This document shows, piece after piece, positions 57,827 through 64,000 of a stretch of 64,000 nucleotides of DNA. The DNA comes from Coenobita brevimanus (Eukaryota > Arthropoda > Malacostraca > Decapoda > Coenobitidae), in NCBI GenBank assembly GCA_032717465.1, contig CM064732.1:34592455-34656454 (forward strand). The letters run 5' to 3'. Made by a program: the position numbers and the translations under genes. Within the stretch, counting starts at the first letter, position 1; every line of letters begins with the position of its first letter. The notes beneath the pieces are model-generated. The model searched no databases, was not told where the DNA came from, and saw only the letters and a list, made by a program, of their open reading frames with translations.

Positions 57827-58402
57827 ATGGTATTTGGGAACACCCTCCACCGACCCCTTCATGATGATATCTTATTTTAATCTCGGAACCATCATTTTAT
57901 AAAGTTCAGGAGACAACTTTTGTAGTGAAACAGGGTGTGAAGTCAGAGCGTAATGAGTTGGTATAGTGATGTAAAGGACGCGAGACTGAACTCTAGCTTG
58001 GGATGGGAACAGTTTAGGAATTTGATTTTTTTCTGCAAGTCTGGATTGTCCGTTCGAATTGGATCTTTCTGTCGACAGACGGATAGCTGTAGTATTCTAT
58101 TTGGCAGCAACTTTCGATATGGAGATGTTAAATTTGTCTTTCATTAACTTCACATCTAAATGCTCCACTGAGTAGAATCATACTTAAACTGATGCTCCGC
58201 AAGAGTATCTTGCAGTCATAAAAACAAACCCCCAAATACCATTATCCCAATCTAAAAGGACACGCCCATAAGACGCTTTCAGTAGAGCCGGAGGCTATTA
58301 ATGTCCAAGGGGTGACAAGCAAAGGTGCATTGCGCGATTTGGTGAGCAAAAGGATAATTTTAACCCTCAGGAGCGGACTATTAATTTATGTCCAGAGTCA
58401 AA

Positions 58403-58406
<4 letters not shown>
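57825..58406. other. No gene seen
   Basis: Unique-looking spacer between two microsatellites. Confidence 0.45.

Positions 58407-58446
<40 letters not shown>
58407..58446. repeat. (GA)n microsatellite
   Basis: About 40 bp of pure GA. Confidence 0.97.
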
Positions 58447-58448
<2 letters not shown>

Positions 58449-59083
58449 TTCTGTCATTGACCTTCTCATGACTGGGTCAAATCAGTTTTTCTTTTGCAGC
58501 TAATTCCATATTGATTATACTGTAAGTGAGTCACAGGAGCCTGAAAGTGGTAATATTTTCACAATTTACCCTATCATGTCGGGACAACATAATGCTCTCT
58601 TCTACTTACTTCCATACTCTTTGTCTTGGAGAGAGTCTCAGGGCCATGGGATAATTGTATAACTCAGTCCACTGTTCTTAGTCCTTAATCAGATGGCTTC
58701 GACTTTATTTTGCTTTTGCCACTATGCAATTTCATTTGTGTGCCGTGCAAGGGACTTTTCGAAATGTAATTTCATAAAGCCATAATTAACACTATAGGTG
58801 TAAGAGGTCTTTCACAAGTTGAATGAAACTCTTTAAAAGTATCAAGAATTGCAAAACAATGAAAAAGCTAAGAAAGTGTTGACGGTATGGAGTTATGTGA
58901 TGAATAATGTAAGCTGTGGAAAGGTTGGCTGGAACACTTTCACAGAGAGAAGCAAGATGTAGCCTACTATTCTCCTCTCCTATTCTCTTCATTATATCCT
59001 ACTCCTCTCTTCTCAGTTCTTCTTAACACATCGTTAACAAATTCCACAGACGTCGCATATTCTTTCTGTTGTCCTCGAGTTCA

Positions 59084-59088
<5 letters not shown>
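58447..59088. other. No gene seen
   Basis: Unique-looking AT-rich spacer. Confidence 0.45.

Positions 59089-59131
<43 letters not shown>
59089..59131. repeat. (CT)n microsatellite
   Basis: About 43 bp of pure CT. Confidence 0.97.
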
Positions 59132-59135
<4 letters not shown>

Positions 59136-59136
59136 G

Positions 59137-59330
59137 TAACATGTAACGGGGATTTCAATAGCAGGTAACGTGAAATTCAATCACCAATAATGCTTAGGTG
59201 AGCTACCGGTTATGAGGAATTCCATCATAGGTAAATGGAAGTACAACCGTAGGTAGGGGGAAGGTCAGCCTCCGGTACTAGGATGTCAAATACAGCTAAA
59301 TCACAGGTAATGTGACAGGTTCTGATTAAT
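59137..59330. repeat. Degenerate short tandem repeat, unit about 25-36 bp
   Basis: GGTAACGTGAAATTCAATCA, GGTTATGAGGAATTCCATCA, GGTAAATGGAAGTACAACCG and GGTAATGTGACAGGTTCTGA follow one another with related spacing. The unit is poorly preserved, so period and copy number are approximate. Confidence 0.35.
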
Positions 59331-60690
59331 TCACTACAACTATATCTCTTGGCAGTGTATCCATGTTTTTTTCAGAGATTTTCTTCGCTGAAGGGGAGAC
59401 TGTCCAAGCGATTATTGAGTGCTGTATCTAACGCTTCTAATTAGTTAAGATTTTCATAAGCTAAATGTAAGCTTATTGTAGCAGCAATCTTTAAAAGAAT
59501 GGGTTGTTTGTTTAATTATATTTTAAGTAACGCCAGATCACTTTGTTCAGTAAAGAGGAGAATATTCTGCCATATTTCCTTGATTAACCTTTTGTTACAG
59601 GAGAGTTCAAAGCTGAATGATATCAAGTGGAGGCAGGACAAATGTAACAATATATCAACTGACTGATTCAGATGTAATGATTTTTAATGCTGTACCTATT
59701 ACCTCTTCATGATCAGGACATTATCTAGTATTATACTCTGGACAACGCCACGAAATTTTTTGCAGCTAAGAATAATAAAGATTAGCGATAGGAACCTGAG
59801 GGCGAGGAAGGTCTTGTAATGAAAAAGGCACGGAGGGCTTGAAGTTACGTCAAGACTCTGTTTCATTTTTATGCTTTAAAGCGTGCGATGATAGTTATAA
59901 CATGTATGACCTTCCTTTATTGTTGCCGACCTCAGTTTGTAATGTGATATGCAGGTTGGTCACATAACAGTTACAAGCGTCCAGTAAATAATCGTCAAAA
60001 ACACACAGACATTATTAATAAAACAGCCGCATGCACTCCTGTCAGATGTGTGCAAGCCGGTCGCTAATGTACATATATATACATACGACAATTCAGTATT
60101 GCTAGATACACCGACAGATGCATGGAGAAATCTATCAATCCCAATATCATCCTCCATACGAATGACGATACTGCATTCACTGAAACACCTCAACAATCCG
60201 ATTTAAAACACTCAGTAGGAACAACGCAGAGTTGTATTATTGTACTTTAAATCACTTATCATCTTACCATGGTTGTTTGGTTTCTGTTTGTACAGCCTGA
60301 TATTATTTGGCTTTGCCGCGCAGCTCTACACTCACCAAAGGCATAGAATTGGTATACCGCACTAGTATTTCAATATATGTGCCGTTATTCAGCAATCAGT
60401 GGCCTACTTGCGTGTTTGAAATGTCTACATCAAGTTAAAATCTTTGTATCAGTTATTCCTGATAAGTTTTTCCCTGTTATTATAAACTTATTTTCTGCCA
60501 GTCAGTGTCTCCGTCCTCGGCTGATACTTCGTCTCGGTGACTTTGCCTCCTACATGTCACCACTTAGCCACAACATCCATCGTTTATGCTGAAAACATGC
60601 AAGGGCTGTTTCGTCCAGGATTGGTATTATGGTAGTAGCGGGGACGTTTTTTTAGATGCGGGAGCAGGTCTGGTAGCAGCCATGTCCGTC
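59331..60690. other. No gene seen
   Basis: Unique-looking AT-rich sequence with short unrecognised open frames. No splice-linked exons could be supported. Confidence 0.4.
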
Positions 60691-61049
60691 CATCTTTTTC
60701 CTTCACCCCTATTTTTCCTTCATTTTGTCACTATCTCATTTCTCCGATCATGCCTCTTACTGTCCGTCTCTTCTCTTCCCAACTTTCCTCTTTTAGCTAC
60801 CGGTATCACTTTCTTTCTTCTCCATTCCCCCTTCTCTTCATCCTTCCCTTCATCTCTCCTCCTCCGTTCTTGCGTCAATCACTGTCTTTTCCTCCTCTCC
60901 CCTTCCCTTCCCTCCCTTCCTGCCTACTATTTCTCATTTTTCGGACTTTCCTCCATTTCGTTTCTATTCTTCTTTTCACTGAGCCTCTCTCTTCTCTCCT
61001 TTCTCACTGCTCCTTTCCTCCATCTCCCCTTCTCTTCATCCCTACTTCC

Positions 61050-61082
<33 letters not shown>
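60691..61082. repeat. Pyrimidine-rich tract ending in (CT)n
   Basis: About 390 bp of mainly C and T on the plus strand, closed by pure CT at 61,052-61,082. It is followed after 60 bp by a purine-rich tract, so the two can pair with each other. Confidence 0.75.
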
Positions 61083-61083
<1 letters not shown>

Positions 61084-61149
61084 GTGAAGTATAGTGGTCT
61101 GGTCTCAAGGGTCGACCTTCCTCCTGCTTCAGTGAACCATAGTTATCGG

Positions 61150-61395
61150 ACAGACGAGAAGGAAGGTGAGGTGCAGTAGGAGAGTAGAGGAGAGGAGGAG
61201 AGAGGAGAATGGGGAAAGCAGGAGGAGAGAGGCTAGAGAGGAGGGGAGTGGAGGGGACGGGAGGTGACAGGAGTAGAAGAGAAGGGAGAAAAGGAGAGGA
61301 ATAGGGAGGAGGAGAAGGGAGAGGAAAGAGGAGAGAAGAGAAAAAGTAAAGAGAAAAAAATAAAAATAAACGAAGAATAGAGAATGATAGGAAAA
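61150..61395. repeat. Purine-rich tract
   Basis: GGAGAGGAGGAGAG-like words for about 240 bp on the plus strand, leading into the AGT array. Confidence 0.75.
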
Positions 61396-61410
61396 GGGAA
61401 GGAAAACAAA

Positions 61411-61620
61411 ACTAGTAGTAGTAGTAGTAAGAGTAGTAGTAGTAGTAGTAGTAAGAGTAGTAGTAGTAAGAGTAGTAGTAGTAAGAGTAGTAGTAGTAAG
61501 AGTAGTAGTAGTAAGAGTAGTAGTAGTAAGAGTAGTAGTAGTAAGAGTAGTAGTAGTAAGAGTAGTAGTAGTAAGAGTAGTAGTAGTAAGAGTAGTAGTA
61601 GTAAGAGTAGTAGTAAGAAG
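61411..61620. repeat. Ordered minisatellite, 15-bp unit of AGT triplets with one AAG
   Basis: After a short irregular lead, the 15-bp unit AGAGTAGTAGTAGTA repeats about eleven times with almost no variation. It is a higher-order repeat built from (AGT)n interrupted by one AG at fixed intervals. On the plus strand it gives KSSSS repeats, on the minus strand LTTTT or all-Leu frames. Nothing supports translation. Confidence 0.9.
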
Positions 61621-62110
61621 AAGATGGCAGGGAGGAAAGAAGAGGAAAAATGTGTATAAAAAAAGGAAGGATAATTGCAAACAATCTGAACAGGGTTAGA
61701 GCGCTGAGAGTAGAAATATACAACAGGAAACAAAATAACAGGAAAACCGAGATGATGGAAACAGGAAAAAGAGGGAAATAGGAAGAGGTGGAAGTAAACA
61801 GAAGAGGCAAGACACACAAAGAAGGGGTAGGAAGGGGTAGGTACATACCGAATGGCTGGAAGAACAGAACAGGAGACAGAAAAAGAACAAAAACGAGAAA
61901 TGTTTAGTGCACGGCTAGGACACCTTAAAGATGACTAGGCGAATGCAAGTAAGAAAGAGAAAGACATGAGAAAGGAGAGGCCATGCAAGAGAAATCAGAC
62001 TAAGAATGGGAAGAAAGAAAAAAAAGTGGATGAATATATTACATAATAGAACAAAAGACGTTCTGAGGAAAAGAGACAAACAAGGAAGGAGTGAGGAAAA
62101 AGAGAATAGG

Positions 62111-62158
<48 letters not shown>

Positions 62159-62255
62159 AAGAAAACATGGGGAAAAAGGTAATTAAGTGGGGAGAAAGAA
62201 AAATGGGGAGAAAGAAAAATGGGGAGAAAGAAGAGATAAAAAGGAGGGAGAGATA
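61621..62255. repeat. Purine-rich sequence with (GA)n and a short 17-bp repeat
   Basis: (GA)n at about 62,116-62,155 and three copies of an AAAATGGGGAGAAAGAA unit at about 62,185-62,235. Confidence 0.65.
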
Positions 62256-62512
62256 GTCTATCTATCTATCTATCTATAGCCCGAAGCCCTAATCCCGCAA
62301 AGGGTGGCCACAGACAAAACGCCTCCAAGTCACTCTGTCACCCATCATTTGACTACCCTCCCCCCAACTCACCCCCCCCTCCCTCATATACCTCTCATCT
62401 CCATCCCTCCACCTCATCCTCGGTCTACCCCTCCCTCTCCCTCCCTCCACCTCACCTACATACACCCTCTTAGTCAGTCTTTCATGCTCCATTCTCTCCA
62501 CATGTGCAACCA
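62256..62512 (-). pseudogene. RTE-like LINE copy F, 3'-terminal fragment
   Basis: The minus strand at 62,513-62,289 reads HVERMEHERLTKRVYVGEVE, then a Gly/Arg-rich stretch, MRWRDGDERYMREGGVSWG and a final TWRRFVCGHPLRD, unbroken to its stop. It covers only the last 75 residues of the polymerase ORF. The 3' end reads ATCCC...CCCGAAGCCCTAA, with a clean (TATC)n tail at about 62,256-62,276. The open frame and clean tail suggest a younger insertion than copies A and E. Confidence 0.85.
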
Positions 62513-63221
62513 AATAAATAAGCGAGACAACGACACCGTGATCTAAATATACTTAATGAAAACAATGTGACTAAAAGGACACCGCAGGAGCAGCAGCTTT
62601 CCACTTTATATATATATATATTATCGGGATGGGTTTGCAGGTAGGTTGGCGTAGAGGAGATAAGTCGTGAAGTTACCACAACACTCATGAATAACACTAT
62701 AACAAAGACCAGGAAAGATAGATTCGGATTGGTAGTACTGGACAGAAGTACTCGTTGGGATTTAAGCATCTTATGAAATACTGCAAAATGAATATATTAT
62801 GTCTTTTTCATGTCACACATTAACATCGCCTGGCATAACTACTGGATATATGAACATAAGTATATTTTACGGAAAAATCAATTTCCACAATATAAATTTC
62901 GTAAAGATTAAGAAAAGTAAACCACATTGTCGTTTAAGCAACAGAGTGACGTAAATCCTTTGTGCGTTCAGTATATTAGTTAATTTTGGCTTTTTTTTTT
63001 TTTTAATGCCATAATGACTATTCTTTTCATTCAGATGACGTATTAAACATTTGTTTTTAGCGATCTCCAGATTATCTTTTTTAGGTTACAAAAAGTAGAG
63101 TACCTCATTCTAACTTTGCTGGATGCACTTTCCATAAACCCATTCATTTCACCAATGATTATTGGTAATTCATTATTTTTTTTTAGTCTAGTTAACTGAA
63201 GTATTGAACGATTTCCAACAG
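62513..63221. other. No gene seen
   Basis: AT-rich spacer with a short AT run near 62,610-62,620 and a T-run near 62,992-63,004. Confidence 0.45.
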
Positions 63222-63340
63222 TTAACCCGCCACGTCCTGTTGACGTATATATACGTCCACACGTTTTGTCACTTTCATTCCCATTGACGTATATATACGT
63301 CCACACGTTTTGTCACTGTCAGTCCCATTGACGTATATAA
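63222..63340 (+). mobile_element. piggyBac-like terminus with 44-bp tandem repeats
   Basis: TTAA at 63,222-63,225 is followed by CCCGCCACGTCC and then a 44-bp unit at 63,240-63,283 and 63,284-63,327, with a third partial unit to about 63,340. Each full unit starts with TTGACGTATATATACGTCC, which contains the perfect palindrome GACGTATATATACGTC (63,242-63,257 and 63,286-63,301). TTAA plus CCC and palindromic subterminal repeats suggest a piggyBac element reading rightward. No second end or transposase is seen before the window ends. Confidence 0.5.
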
Positions 63341-64000
63341 ACTTGCATCAATTGCAAGGTCCCTAATTTGCACAATTCTCCATTTTTGTGCGTAATTTTT
63401 AGTACATATACACGAGACACCTTCCTCCACAAAATGCCAGGCAGGGACAATCCCTTACCCCACATGACCTTCCCCCCAGCATGCCATTGTCTCGGCAATT
63501 CACCTGTTACCAATGACCTGGCCAGTAAAGACATGTGCCACGGTAAGAAATTCAGGGCCATAATGATTCCCCAATCGATGACAATGTGGAGGACAAAGTT
63601 AACTTAGCATTAGAGGAAGAAACAGTCAGAAATGATGATCAGGTAATGTCACCAAAAAAGGTCAAGCATGTTGATGTGTTTGGCGAGTGAAACAATGCTT
63701 ATATTACCTATTACTGTGTGAAAACCAATATACTCTCGTGCTACACATAAATTCGTACCAAATAAATAAATAAACACCGTTCATCAGTGGTGTGGAATAG
63801 TTACCCTCCCACAGAACTAGTTTTCTTTGGAGCCAGCCTGATTGAAAACCCAGTAAGGTTAGGGGTACTGCTACCTGTATTGAGTACTTTAAACCTCAGG
63901 TGAGAGATTTCTCTATGAATTTTCGATGTTTCTCACCAAAAGCGGAGGTTTGAGCCCAATAATTTTTTTTTCCAAAATTGGTTGGGATTGGGGGGAGTCA
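63341..64000. other. No gene recognised; possible interior of a piggyBac-like element
   Basis: An open frame at 63,368-63,607 and a short acidic-to-basic run LEEETVRNDDQVMSPKKVKH at about 63,608-63,667 have no recognised domain. The stretch would lie inside the element if the left end above is right. Confidence 0.3.

Noticed and set aside
61129..61846. Long Leu-, Thr-, Tyr- or Ser-rich frames across the AGT minisatellite
   Set aside because: All frames of the 15-bp repeat are open on one strand or the other by composition. No start context, domain or neighbour supports a protein.
63240..63340. CRISPR array
   Set aside because: The repeats are directly tandem at 44 bp without unique spacers, and the genome is eukaryotic.

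Overview
This is a repeat-rich stretch of an animal nuclear genome with no host gene that I can support. It probably comes from a decapod crustacean, perhaps a crab. That is an inference: two abundant LINE families here (one RTE-like, one jockey-like) have protein motifs I associate with crab genomes, and the DNA is packed with (CT)n/(GA)n, (CA)n, (AT)n and GATA repeats. A 100-base run of N at 54,908-55,007 is an assembly gap. The recognisable protein-coding sequence is all mobile-element or mobile-like sequence broken by stops and frameshifts.

Layout. 1-5.8 kb: simple repeats and a jockey-like 3' fragment. 6.1-8.4 kb: an intron-free pseudogene of an uncharacterised invertebrate protein family. 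9.8-10.6 kb: a non-autonomous hAT-like element with clean ends. 12.2-28.0 kb: three large minus-strand RTE-like copies, a short plus-strand one, a gag-only LTR retrotransposon relic and purine-rich DNA; the third large copy carries a 1.5-kb Tc1/mariner-type insertion. 28.3-33.4 kb: LINE endonuclease and jockey reverse-transcriptase fragments, a dead hAT transposase with a BED finger, and a dispersed repeat carrying a SINE. 34-41 kb: AT/GATA/GGAT arrays, another dispersed repeat, a jockey relic, a piggyBac-type MITE and an RTE-like copy. 41.6-43.1 kb: a pogo-like element containing a hAT-like element, which contains an RTE-like 3' tail. 43-47.7 kb: jockey copies and a 1.6-kb near-perfect inverted repeat whose turning point lies in the tRNA-like head of a SINE. 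50.3-53.9 kb: two more degraded LINE fragments. 55-62.5 kb: pyrimidine- and purine-rich tracts, an ordered 15-bp minisatellite and an RTE-like tail. 63.2 kb: one piggyBac-like end with 44-bp tandem repeats.

The most useful result is that several insertions can be verified inside the window, because uninterrupted relatives of their target sites are also present: the Tc1/mariner-type element (against a second RTE-like copy), the pogo-like element (against a related repeat near 45.24 kb) and the SINE (against a related repeat near 18.37 kb). These give exact element ends without an outside database. All family names rest on motif recognition by eye and remembered family features; no search was run.
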